A DNA stretch of 12,210 nt, from assembly GCA_905195085.1 (NCBI GenBank), contig CAJJUK010000032.1, positions 1 through 12,210 of the forward strand, read 5' to 3'. Shown here piece by piece: positions 1-5,416 of the stretch; position 1 is the stretch's first letter, and every line of letters begins with the position of its first letter. A program made the position numbers and the translations under genes. A model generated the notes under the pieces. The model saw only the letters and a list, made by a program, of their open reading frames with translations, did no database searches and was not told the DNA's origin. Origin of the DNA: an uncultured Christensenella sp. Its GTDB lineage: Bacteria; Bacillota; Clostridia; Christensenellales; UBA1242.

Positions 1-51
1 TGCTTGTCTTTCGGTGGAGCGAAGCGACACCGACTTGTATCAAGACAAGCA
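1..51. repeat. Nested inverted repeat (long hairpin) at window edge
   Basis: A perfect 10-bp outer stem (TGCTTGTCTT at 1-10 with AAGACAAGCA at 42-51) encloses a second perfect 6-bp stem (TCGGTG at 11-16 with CACCGA at 28-33). The stretch is clearly more GC-rich than its surroundings. It lies downstream of the metallopeptidase-like gene and could terminate it, but no U-tract is visible because the window ends here. It could also be the end of a small dispersed palindromic or transposable element. The structure is seen directly; its role is unknown. Confidence 0.6.
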
Positions 52-69
52 CACGTCTAACAGCCATTT

Positions 70-1038
70 TTATAACGTTTTATTGTTTTCTTCTTTTTCT
101 TTAATTGATTCTAATAATTTAGGAATATATTCTTTCCAAGAAGTGGTTTGACCTTCATATTCAAGCAATTCATTATATACTTTTTTAACATAAACAAATC
201 CAAATTTATTTTCTATGTCAAAGAACTTCTGAGTATCAATATTTTCTATCTTTTCTCTTAATCTTATTGTAATTGCTCTAACGATTGTATCGTTAAGGTA
301 AGAAATTGGATTCCCATATCCCATGTTTTTGAGTTTGTTTCTTAATTCATCTGGTATTAGTAAACGATTGTTATCGGTGTAGCAATTCACAAAATTATGT
401 ACAAATTCGTGGATAATTGTATGAATTGTTCCGTTATTGAATTTATTAATCGTTTTAAAATCTCCACTTAGCATGCCAATATTGGCAAAATTGTTATTGT
501 TAACTTTAAATCCATGATTAGCATTAGCTAACATTGGAATAATATTTACAAAAAAATCATCTTGAACTTTATCTTTTAAAAATTTTTGCAATTCATAAAT
601 AAAAAGATCTGCATTAAACATTTTCTTTAATTCTTCAATCTTAGAAGAATAGTAAACATTATTATCAATATAGAATTTTTCAAAATTGCTATCTTTTGCA
701 AAATTAACGATTTTGCTCATAAATTCTTTTAATAGTTCTTCGTGTTCAAGCTCTTGCAATAAATATTTTTCTATTTTGCCATCAAATTTTAATTGTTTGT
801 TTAATGCAAATGCTAATCTAATTGGGTTATCAAAACAAAACCCTTCAACATTCTTGGCTATTTGTTTGGCTAGTGCAACCGCTTTGTGATTTTTGAACTT
901 GGAAAAGTGATTATATAATAGTTGTCTATATTCATCTTTAATGTCAAAAGAAAAGTGTTCTTCAATATATTCATTTCCTTGCGACAATGCTAAAATAATG
1001 CTCATCAACTCTGTTCGTTTATCTACTATAAAGTTCAT
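70..1038 (-). CDS. DUF4932-like HExxH zinc metallopeptidase-like protein
   Basis: A 322-residue protein with no signal peptide or membrane segment, so probably cytoplasmic. The gluzincin-type motif HEFVH (H210, E211, H214) sits in a segment reading TIIHEFVHNFVN. About 40 residues later comes LNDTIVRAITIRL. This pairing of a HEF-H-FVN motif with a later N-[ED]-x-IVRAI segment resembles, from memory, the DUF4932 family of uncharacterised predicted metalloproteases. I recall Glu in the second motif, where this protein has Asp (D250); a role as third zinc ligand is inference. The N-terminal half is mostly predicted helix without a recognisable motif. The start is fixed by TAGGAG (1045-1050) six bases upstream of ATG, with a TATAAT box just before it. 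The gene is a single transcription unit, separated from the phage-type cassette by a terminator. Substrate and role are unknown. Confidence 0.65.
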   Translation of the reverse strand: MNFIVDKRTELMSIILALSQGNEYIEEHFSFDIKDEYRQLLYNHFSKFKNHKAVALAKQIAKNVEGFCFDNPIRLAFALNKQLKFDGKIEKYLLQELEHEELLKEFMSKIVNFAKDSNFEKFYIDNNVYYSSKIEELKKMFNADLFIYELQKFLKDKVQDDFFVNIIPMLANANHGFKVNNNNFANIGMLSGDFKTINKFNNGTIHTIIHEFVHNFVNCYTDNNRLLIPDELRNKLKNMGYGNPISYLNDTIVRAITIRLREKIENIDTQKFFDIENKFGFVYVKKVYNELLEYEGQTTSWKEYIPKLLESIKEKEENNKTL

Positions 1039-1057
1039 TTTTTACTCCTATGTTTTA

Positions 1058-1066
1058 ATTATAACA
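1058..1066 (-). promoter_or_regulatory. Extended -10 promoter element of the metallopeptidase-like gene
   Basis: On the minus strand TGTTATAAT is a perfect -10 hexamer (1058-1063) with an upstream TG extension. No convincing -35 box is found 17 bp further up. Transcription would begin only a few bases before the ribosome binding site, giving a very short leader. Confidence 0.5.
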
Positions 1067-1096
1067 TACAATTTAATAATTTGATAATCTTTTTCT

Positions 1097-1214
1097 CTAG
1101 TTTCAAAATGCATTAACTTTAGTCTGTTATTTTTGAAACTAATACAAAAAGGAACTTTACTTTATGTGTATAGTTCCTTTTCTTTTTAGTTCTTTTATTT
1201 TGCTAGTTTCAAAA
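1097..1214. repeat. Three copies of a 12-bp TAGTTTCAAAA motif around a terminator
   Basis: CTAGTTTCAAAA occurs at 1097-1108 and again, identical, at 1203-1214. Between them is an inverted copy, TTTTGAAACTAA, at 1131-1142 (11 of 12 bases when reverse complemented). The middle copy can pair with either outer copy, so two alternative long stems are possible, and the right-hand pair encloses the terminator at 1147-1181. This non-coding stretch of about 210 bp (1039-1250) holds no gene. Confidence 0.55.
1146..1188. terminator. Bidirectional rho-independent terminator after the phage-type cassette
   Basis: A perfect 10-bp stem, AAAAGGAACT (1147-1156) with AGTTCCTTTT (1172-1181), is flanked by an A-run on the left and a T-rich run on the right. 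On the minus strand it would end transcription of the tail-fibre cassette, whose last gene stops at 1251. Confidence 0.7.
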
Positions 1215-1226
1215 GGTTTTAACCTT
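1213..1226. repeat. Small palindrome AAGGTT-TT-AACCTT
   Basis: A perfect 6-bp inverted repeat with a 2-base centre, adjoining the third copy of the TAGTTTCAAAA motif. It may be a protein-binding site or may be chance in AT-rich DNA. Confidence 0.3.
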
Positions 1227-1250
1227 GCACCCTCTTTTTTATTATGTACA

Positions 1251-1499
1251 TTAAAATGTGTATGTGTTTGTTTCTTCGTCATAGATACTGTTTTTAAATG
1301 CTTTTAACTCTGAATCCAATTCCAAAATTGCTGACCTAAGTTTGTTCATGTTCTCTGCGTTTATCGGTGTTCCCTCTTGCGTTGCCACCTCTGCATTTTC
1401 AATGTCTGCAATGATTTCATCAGCACTTTGACTGATGATTTTGATTTTTTTTCTTTTTGGATTTGCACATTCTCTATTTTTAAATTCTTCGATTTCCAT
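1251..1499 (-). CDS. Small phage tail-associated protein
   Basis: An 82-residue protein and the last gene of the phage-type cassette. After a basic start (KRKKIKI) it carries ATQEGTPINAENMNKL at about residues 40-55. The core T-x-EGTP-[IF]-NA-x-N-[ML]-N is a recurring segment in tail-fibre and baseplate-associated proteins of Firmicutes prophages, where it usually lies near the N-terminus of a longer protein. The remainder (LRSAILELDSELKAF) is a short amphipathic or coiled-coil helix. The protein may be a small independent tail component or a shortened N-terminal fibre piece. AAGGAG lies upstream of the ATG at a normal distance, and the start follows the previous stop by only 12 bases, so it is co-transcribed with the chaperone-like gene. 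Confidence 0.6.
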   Translation of the reverse strand: MEIEEFKNRECANPKRKKIKIISQSADEIIADIENAEVATQEGTPINAENMNKLRSAILELDSELKAFKNSIYDEETNTYTF

Positions 1500-1511
1500 A
1501 ATTTTCTCCTT

Positions 1512-1841
1512 TTATTTCAGCCATGTCGGTTTGACAGGAATGACTTGTGTTTCAGTCACATCAAGCCAACTTTGATACCAATTTTTAAGTTCAAGTTTTT
1601 GCTCCAATGTCAACAACTCATACCACAGATTTCCTCGATTGATGATAGGAAAACATTCTTCTTCTCTCAACACTCTCAAATCTGCAAGTTTTTCCTCTTG
1701 TGTCAACTCAGTTTTTTCAACAATCTGAAATCTTCTCCCTTGCGAATCTTTTTCAATTTCCGAAATTGAAAAATTGTTTTCATATGCAAAATTGCATGCT
1801 TCTTTCCAATCTTTTAGATAAAAAATACTTCCAAGTTGCAT
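1512..1841 (-). CDS. Tail-fibre chaperone-like protein 2
   Basis: A 109-residue protein when started at 1841, where AAGGAGGG (1846-1853) lies four bases upstream. The longer reading to 1865 would place that ribosome binding site inside the gene, so the short start is preferred. The C-terminal 55 residues (LRxLRExECFxIINRG, WY, LT, Q, WYxxWLDVT, P-x-x-P-x-W) match the end of the chaperone-like protein encoded at 2384-2755 almost position by position, while the N-terminal halves differ. Similar C-termini occur in small proteins encoded right after tail fibres in Firmicutes phages, so a fibre-assembly chaperone or fibre-capping role is inferred. The ribosome binding site overlaps the stop codon of the preceding fibre gene, which points to coupled translation. 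Fibre specificity would then lie in the divergent N-terminal half. Confidence 0.6.
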   Translation of the reverse strand: MQLGSIFYLKDWKEACNFAYENNFSISEIEKDSQGRRFQIVEKTELTQEEKLADLRVLREEECFPIINRGNLWYELLTLEQKLELKNWYQSWLDVTETQVIPVKPTWLK

Positions 1842-1851
1842 AATTCCCTCC

Positions 1852-2370
1852 TTAATATTTTCCAATTAAAAGCCAGTCTTTTCCTGCAGTGCTAAACCTT
1901 CTAGTTTTAAAACTTTTTGTTTGCTTATCCCAGGCACCCATTCCCCTAAAGGTTTGTGAAGTGTCAAGAGAAGAGTCAATGCTCCAACCAATAGAATAAT
2001 TAGTTTCTATTGGATAATATGGAAGGTCTACTTCAACTGTCCCTGAAGAGCCTTTTGGAACCGACCCCCAACATAATAAAACATGATCTGGAAGAAGCAA
2101 ATAATGACCTCGTGAAGTAACTTCGTCATAAAAAATTTCGCTTGAATTTAATTTTTCGTTTAAAATTGATAATATATTGTTTCCATTCACAGAAAGTCCA
2201 TCAATTGCATCAATCATGAAGCCCCCATCTCCTGCTGACAGTTTGATGGTGTTTCCATTATTCAACTTAAATTCGATGCAAGGAACGCTTTGTGTGTCAT
2301 CAACTTTGGCAACAATTTCTTTTCCGTTCTTTTGGATTCTCAATTCACCTGTACAATTTATATTCGCCAT
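1852..2370 (-). CDS. Phage tail fibre protein 2 (gp53-like C-terminal domain)
   Basis: A 172-residue protein, probably a receptor-binding tail fibre. It begins MANINCTGEL, closely like the MANIKCNGKI start of the fibre encoded at 2765-3364. The middle contains a glycine- and asparagine-rich beta segment ending LSVNGNNIL (about 59-67). The C-terminal part (about 88-172) has LLLPDHVLLCWG, alternating beta strands, and ends in WLLIGKY. That pattern (L-x-LP-x-x-x-L-x-x-WG early, W-x-x-IG at the very end) is typical of the gp53-like C-terminal domain of putative tail fibres. GGAGGG lies four bases before ATG. The gene follows chaperone-like gene 1 by 13 bases and its stop overlaps the ribosome binding site of chaperone-like gene 2. 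Compared with fibre 1 it lacks the YIDFH-containing segment and is shorter. Confidence 0.72.
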   Translation of the reverse strand: MANINCTGELRIQKNGKEIVAKVDDTQSVPCIEFKLNNGNTIKLSAGDGGFMIDAIDGLSVNGNNILSILNEKLNSSEIFYDEVTSRGHYLLLPDHVLLCWGSVPKGSSGTVEVDLPYYPIETNYSIGWSIDSSLDTSQTFRGMGAWDKQTKSFKTRRFSTAGKDWLLIGKY

Positions 2371-2383
2371 TTTTCCCTCCTTT

Positions 2384-2755
2384 CTAATGTATCCAACTTG
2401 GTCTGGTTGGAACTGTTTTTGTAATGGTCACATCAAGCCATTTTTTGTACCAAACGTTTATTTCATTCAACTGTGTTTCTGTAAGTGTGTTGTACCATAC
2501 CACACCCCTGTTTACTATTTGGAAACATTCATTCTCTCGCAAATGACGCAATTCTTCTAGAACTTCACTTTCAGTCATTTCCGAAACTCTGACATTTGTC
2601 AATGTGCCATTAACAACTTTCCAAGCAAAATTTTTCTCTGTGCAAAGAGTTTTTTGATATTCCTCTTCTGAAACATCAATAAATCCAACTTCGTCTTGAA
2701 AATCGCATGGTGCCCTGTGACAAAGCCAGCCATCTTTGTTGTAATAAATTTTCAT
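2384..2755 (-). CDS. Tail-fibre chaperone-like protein 1
   Basis: A 123-residue protein. The N-terminal half starts MKIYYNKDGWLCHRAP and includes an EEEYQKTL helix; the C-terminal half has LRHLRENECFQIVNRG, VWYNTLTETQ, WYKKWLDVT and PTRPSW. The C-terminal part is clearly homologous to the protein at 1512-1841 and to small proteins encoded after tail fibres in Firmicutes prophages. AAGGAGG (2760-2766) overlaps the stop codon of fibre gene 1, the same junction design as in the second pair. A chaperone or tail-assembly role is inferred from position and from the shared C-terminus, not shown. Confidence 0.62.
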   Translation of the reverse strand: MKIYYNKDGWLCHRAPCDFQDEVGFIDVSEEEYQKTLCTEKNFAWKVVNGTLTNVRVSEMTESEVLEELRHLRENECFQIVNRGVVWYNTLTETQLNEINVWYKKWLDVTITKTVPTRPSWIH

Positions 2756-2764
2756 ATATCCTCC

Positions 2765-3364
2765 TTAACTCACAAATCCTATTGCTTTCCATCTGACATT
2801 TATTGTCTCAGATTTATTGCTGTATCTTTGAGATTTTAAATAAAAACCATTGGCAGATAAAACCCCGGAATTTAACCATGCACAATCTGTATAACCATTT
2901 GCAGAAATTGACAAAATCCAGTCTTGATTGTTGTATGTTAGACTGTTTGGTAATGTAAAATCATATTGTGTGCTGTCCTTAAACGATTGGGAAATTTCTC
3001 CCCAGCACAACAAAAGAATCTCTGTTCCAATCTGAAGTTTTATATGCCCAGTTGCGCCGTTTCTATATTTTTCAATAACTGTCACAACATCATGACTGTT
3101 AACTTTCAAACCGCCTAGAGCCATTATGTTAATAAAATCACTTTGAGCGATTAATTTTGAATTATAGTCGGTTGCTGAATTGCCATCAGTGTGAAAATCA
3201 ATATAAGGTGTGCCAGCTGTGCCATCTTTTCGCCCAAGTTCAATGCCAACATTCATTGGATCAGAAATCTCAAATCCATTACCTACTTCTGTTAAAACCT
3301 TAAATGTGTTTTTTATGTCAAGATTTTCAGCTTCAATTTTTCCGTTACACTTTATGTTTGCCAT
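2765..3364 (-). CDS. Phage tail fibre protein 1 (gp53-like C-terminal domain)
   Basis: A 199-residue tail fibre. The segment GIELGRKDGTAGTPYIDFHT (about 40-59), followed by DYNSKLIAQ (66-74), is a familiar strand-turn block of prophage tail fibres (TPYIDFH...DY-[DN]-[SA]-[RK]). Next come GGLKVNSHDVV (84-94) and a C-terminal beta domain from about residue 105 (GHIKLQIGTEILLLCWGEI) ending WKAIGFVS. The last part fits the gp53-like tail-fibre C-terminal domain, thought to contact the receptor. The start is set by AAGGAG just upstream of ATG. It is the first member of the duplicated fibre/chaperone pairs and is separated by 82 bases from the holin-like gene. No collagen-like repeats or intramolecular chaperone domain are present. 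Confidence 0.78.
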   Translation of the reverse strand: MANIKCNGKIEAENLDIKNTFKVLTEVGNGFEISDPMNVGIELGRKDGTAGTPYIDFHTDGNSATDYNSKLIAQSDFINIMALGGLKVNSHDVVTVIEKYRNGATGHIKLQIGTEILLLCWGEISQSFKDSTQYDFTLPNSLTYNNQDWILSISANGYTDCAWLNSGVLSANGFYLKSQRYSNKSETINVRWKAIGFVS

Positions 3365-3446
3365 ATCTATCTCCTTATTTTTAATTTAACGTATCTTTGT
3401 TGATAATTTGTAGCAGTTTACAAAATCCAATTTTCAAAATCATATT

Positions 3447-4088
3447 CTATGCTTTTTTGTTTATTGAATTTTGATAATTTGTTAATTTCTCTTTCAATGA
3501 GGCAATGCTTGTTTTAAGTGTGTTTTCCTCTTGTTTCAATTCGTTGACTTGATTGTCAATGCTCTCTGTTGTCGCAATATCTTGATATTCTAGATTGCTC
3601 GTTATTTCTTCTCTAATTTTCAAAAGTTCTTCAATTTTGTATACAATTTTTTCCAAATTGCTTTCGTCAATTTTCAATGTTTTAGAGATTGTTTTTATGT
3701 TTTGTTTGATATATGATATCGTTTCTTTACTCAAATTCTCATTTGTGCCTGATGTCGTTTTGGTTCCTTTTATAATGATTACAATTCTTGAATATATTGC
3801 ATAAATACCAAGTGCCAATATGTATATAGAACCAGCAGATTCAAAGACTATCCCAGTAAACCACTCGTGTTTAAATATTCCATAATATAAGCCATTCAAC
3901 AAAACTGATAAAATCATTGGAATGAACACAATAACTGTGTTAACTGCTTTTCTCTTGTTCTCTTCTAACTTTGAAGTTGCCTTTTTTATAGGCCATTTAA
4001 TCAACATTGTTAAACCAAAAACAATAAAAGCAATAAGAGCAACTTCCCAAGACAGATTGCATAAATTTAAAAACAATTCTGAATCCAT
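3447..4088 (-). CDS. Membrane protein with C-terminal coiled coil, holin-like
   Basis: A 213-residue protein and the first gene of the phage-type cassette. Three hydrophobic segments are visible at about residues 12-32, 48-70 and 80-106, the first followed by basic residues (KWPIKKATSK). From about 130 to 210 the chain is charged and helical with heptad-like spacing of L, I and E/K residues, predicting a coiled coil. Small multi-span membrane proteins near tail-fibre genes are usually holins, so a holin or anchoring function is possible, but the 100-residue cytoplasmic tail is longer than in typical small holins and no holin family signature is recognised. GGGGAGG lies only two bases before ATG. 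A second perfect Shine-Dalgarno sequence at 4126-4134 has no start codon behind it. No lysin gene accompanies it. Confidence 0.55.
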   Translation of the reverse strand: MDSELFLNLCNLSWEVALIAFIVFGLTMLIKWPIKKATSKLEENKRKAVNTVIVFIPMILSVLLNGLYYGIFKHEWFTGIVFESAGSIYILALGIYAIYSRIVIIIKGTKTTSGTNENLSKETISYIKQNIKTISKTLKIDESNLEKIVYKIEELLKIREEITSNLEYQDIATTESIDNQVNELKQEENTLKTSIASLKEKLTNYQNSINKKA

Positions 4089-4125
4089 AACCTCCCCTTT
4101 TAATCGACTATCTTATTTTTTCTTT

Positions 4126-4134
4126 GACCTCCTT
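4126..4134 (-). promoter_or_regulatory. Orphan Shine-Dalgarno sequence AAGGAGGTC
   Basis: A full-strength anti-16S match on the minus strand about 40 bases before the holin-like gene. No ATG, GTG or TTG follows at a usable distance, and the downstream gene has its own GGGGAGG. It may be a relic of a deleted first gene, or a standby site that helps ribosomes reach the closely spaced real site. Confidence 0.35.
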
Positions 4135-4150
4135 CAGAAAATATTTTAAT

Positions 4151-4195
4151 TCTAAAAAATTCTAATGCCGTCTAACTTTTGCTAATTTGTGCTAA
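4151..4195. repeat. Five CTAA motifs in exact 10-bp phase
   Basis: [TG]CTAA begins at 4151, 4161, 4171, 4181 and 4191; on the minus strand this is TTAG[AC] every 10 bp. The five bases after each motif differ, so only the phased core is conserved. A weaker sixth unit, GCAAT, follows at 4201. The array lies just upstream of the phage-type cassette and downstream (minus sense) of a terminator, so it occupies the expected promoter/operator position. Helical phasing suggests a cooperatively binding protein on one DNA face, or intrinsic curvature. Confidence 0.55.
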
Positions 4196-4205
4196 TGATT
4201 GCAAT

Positions 4206-4231
4206 AAAAAAGACAACTGATAAAAGTTGTC
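4206..4231 (-). terminator. Rho-independent terminator, minus strand
   Basis: GACAAC (4212-4217) and GTTGTC (4226-4231) form a 6-bp stem with an 8-base loop, followed on the minus strand by six Ts (4206-4211). It is about 100 bases beyond the hsp20 terminator, so it may be a backup or may end a short untranslated transcript. The stretch 4089-4334 holds no gene. Confidence 0.55.
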
Positions 4232-4302
4232 GTAAAGGTTAATAGATAAAGATTAAGAATATTTGATATTTTATAAGCATGCGTTACTTAAACCAATTAA
4301 AC

Positions 4303-4332
4303 AAAAAATAGGTAGAAATCTACCTATTTTTT
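4303..4332. terminator. Bidirectional rho-independent terminator after hsp20
   Basis: A perfect 14-bp inverted repeat with a 2-base centre: a run of six A and TAGGTAGA (4303-4316), AA, then TCTACCTA and six T (4319-4332). The hairpin has T-runs in both directions. It begins 2 bases after the hsp20 stop codon, so it ends that transcript. Confidence 0.85.
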
Positions 4333-4334
4333 CT

Positions 4335-4799
4335 TTATTTAATTTCAATGCGGTTTGATTTTGGTTGTTCTTTCTTTTCTTTTGGAAGTCTGATTGTCAA
4401 AATTCCGTTTTCAAGTTTTGCATCAATGTCATCTTCTTCAATGTCTCCAACATAGAAACTTCTGCTGAATTGACCAAAACTTCTTTCTCTTCTGATGAAG
4501 TTACCTTTCTTTTCATCATCTTCTTCAACTTTGTGTTCTCTCTTTGCTGTGATAGAAAGATATCCATTGTCAAGTTCAAGTGACACGTCTTTTTTGTCAA
4601 AACCTGGCAAATCAACTTCCAAAACATAGTTGTCGCCTGACTCTTTGATGTCTGTCTTCATTATTGAGTTGAATTGTTTCATCTCCTTTCTTGAAAACAT
4701 TGGCATGAAATCATCAAACCAATCGTCGAAGAAACCAAGTGGTTCTCTGTCATGTTCTCCTCTTGAAATTAAACCAAAATTATTATTGTTATGTTTCAT
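4335..4799 (-). CDS. hsp20: Hsp20 / alpha-crystallin family small heat-shock protein
   Basis: A 154-residue ATP-independent holdase that binds unfolding proteins in the cytoplasm as an oligomer. The N-terminal arm (1-43) contains PLGFFDDWFDDF, typical of bacterial small heat-shock proteins. The alpha-crystallin domain runs from about 46 to 142: MKTDIKESGDNYVLEVDLPG, then YLSITAKRE, then RSFGQFSRSFYV, and the hallmark LENGILTIRLPK (129-140). The C-terminal IEIK supplies the I-x-I motif used in oligomer assembly. GGGAGG lies eight bases before ATG. It is a single-gene unit with a sigma-A promoter overlapped by a degenerate CIRCE operator, implying HrcA-type repression relieved by heat, and with a strong terminator directly after the stop. 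Confidence 0.95.
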   Translation of the reverse strand: MKHNNNNFGLISRGEHDREPLGFFDDWFDDFMPMFSRKEMKQFNSIMKTDIKESGDNYVLEVDLPGFDKKDVSLELDNGYLSITAKREHKVEEDDEKKGNFIRRERSFGQFSRSFYVGDIEEDDIDAKLENGILTIRLPKEKKEQPKSNRIEIK

Positions 4800-4813
4800 A
4801 TTATTTACCTCCC

Positions 4814-4835
4814 TGTATTAGTTTTTCCTAATACA
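4814..4835 (-). promoter_or_regulatory. Leader hairpin in the hsp20 5' UTR
   Basis: TGTATTAG and CTAATACA form a perfect 8-bp stem with a 6-base loop (GAAAAA in the mRNA). It lies immediately before the GGGAGG ribosome binding site and close to the predicted transcript start. It does not itself hide the binding site, so it may stabilise the 5' end rather than act as a thermometer; this is inference. Confidence 0.5.
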
Positions 4836-4841
4836 TTGACA

Positions 4842-4871
4842 ATTATACAACTTATTTGCTAGCAATGTCAA
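4842..4871 (-). promoter_or_regulatory. Sigma-A promoter of hsp20
   Basis: On the minus strand a perfect TTGACA (4866-4871) and a perfect TATAAT (4842-4847) are separated by 18 bp. The -35 box overlaps the CIRCE-like operator, the usual arrangement for HrcA repression. Confidence 0.85.
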
Positions 4872-4885
4872 CTAAAGAGTGCTAA
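4859..4885 (-). promoter_or_regulatory. Degenerate CIRCE element (HrcA operator)
   Basis: The consensus is TTAGCACTC-N9-GAGTGCTAA. In hsp20 sense the first half is perfect (complement of 4877-4885). After exactly nine bases the second half reads CATTGCTAG, matching six of nine positions. The correct spacing and overlap with the promoter support a real, weakened operator. The region also contains the small palindrome TTGCTAGCAA. Confidence 0.65.
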
Positions 4886-4936
4886 TTTTTAAAAAATTTT
4901 TTATTTTTTTATTTCTCCCCATCAACAAATGCTTTG

Positions 4937-4962
4937 AACATAAATTTCAAGAGTGATATATA
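4937..4962 (+). promoter_or_regulatory. Possible promoter of the cysteine-containing protein gene
   Basis: TTGAAC, 17 bp, TATATA. The predicted start falls about one base before GGGAGG (4971-4976), giving a leader of about 15 bases. A sporulation sigma factor cannot be excluded from the sequence. Confidence 0.35.
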
Positions 4963-4984
4963 CTGATATTGGGAGGTTTTTATA

Positions 4985-5416
4985 ATGAGTAAGACCCAAG
5001 AAGAACTCACCGTTAATCCTTCAATACAAATTGATGTTAACGACATGGTTACACACAACATTTGCTTTGATAGATGCGAAAATAATAAAAGTGTCGTATT
5101 GGAAAAACAAAATTTATCAAGCGTTGGCAGATTCTTAACAGTTAACACCACAGTCAAAAATGTTTGTCCAAACAAACAAATCGCAATCGGACTTAGACTT
5201 TATGAAACAACTGGTGGAAGCAAAGTCATCAAGGGACATAAGATGTTCGCCATTCAACATAGCGAATCCTGCTGTGCTGATATAACATTATCTAACATTC
5301 ACTTTGTATTACCGGAGGAAATAGCTGAAACGTGCGACAAATCAAATATTTGCAGTCGCAGAACATTCGACCTTGAAACAACTTCGCATTATATTGATTT
5401 ATCAAGCATTTCTTAA
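4985..5416 (+). CDS. Conserved hypothetical cysteine-containing beta-rich protein
   Basis: A 143-residue protein with no signal peptide and no membrane segment. It has seven cysteines (27, 31, 61, 96, 97, 117, 123). The central part (about 50-110) alternates short hydrophobic strands: FLTVNTTVKNVCPNKQIAIG, LRLYE, then GHKMFAI, a CC pair, and IHFVLPEEI, followed by a Cys-containing CSRRTF segment. The pattern 'V-x-N-V-CP-[NG]-[KR]-x-[IV]-A-[IV]-G ... FVLPE' is one I associate, from memory, with uncharacterised clostridial proteins; no function is known to me. It looks like a beta-sandwich with paired cysteines that might bind metal or form disulfides, which is inference. GGGAGG lies eight bases before ATG. 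It is a single-gene unit between the hsp20 promoter region and a bidirectional terminator. Confidence 0.7.
   Translation: MSKTQEELTVNPSIQIDVNDMVTHNICFDRCENNKSVVLEKQNLSSVGRFLTVNTTVKNVCPNKQIAIGLRLYETTGGSKVIKGHKMFAIQHSESCCADITLSNIHFVLPEEIAETCDKSNICSRRTFDLETTSHYIDLSSIS

Noticed and set aside
1377..1769. Open plus-strand frame of 130 codons, and a similar one at 2177-2560, antisense to the phage-type genes
   Set aside because: They have no ribosome binding site, their composition is F-, C- and S-rich as expected from the complement of A-rich coding sequence, and the minus-strand genes beneath them show clear family patterns and coupled ribosome binding sites.
1852..3364. Possible diversity-generating retroelement acting on the fibre C-termini
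   Set aside because: No reverse transcriptase gene and no template repeat matching either fibre 3' end were seen. The two fibres differ throughout, as in ordinary divergence, rather than at adenine-derived positions of one block.
4151..4200. CRISPR-like or second CIRCE reading of the phased repeats
   Set aside because: The unit is only 10 bp with a 4-5 base core, far too short for CRISPR. The TTAGCAC segment on the minus strand lacks a GAGTGCTAA partner nine bases away.
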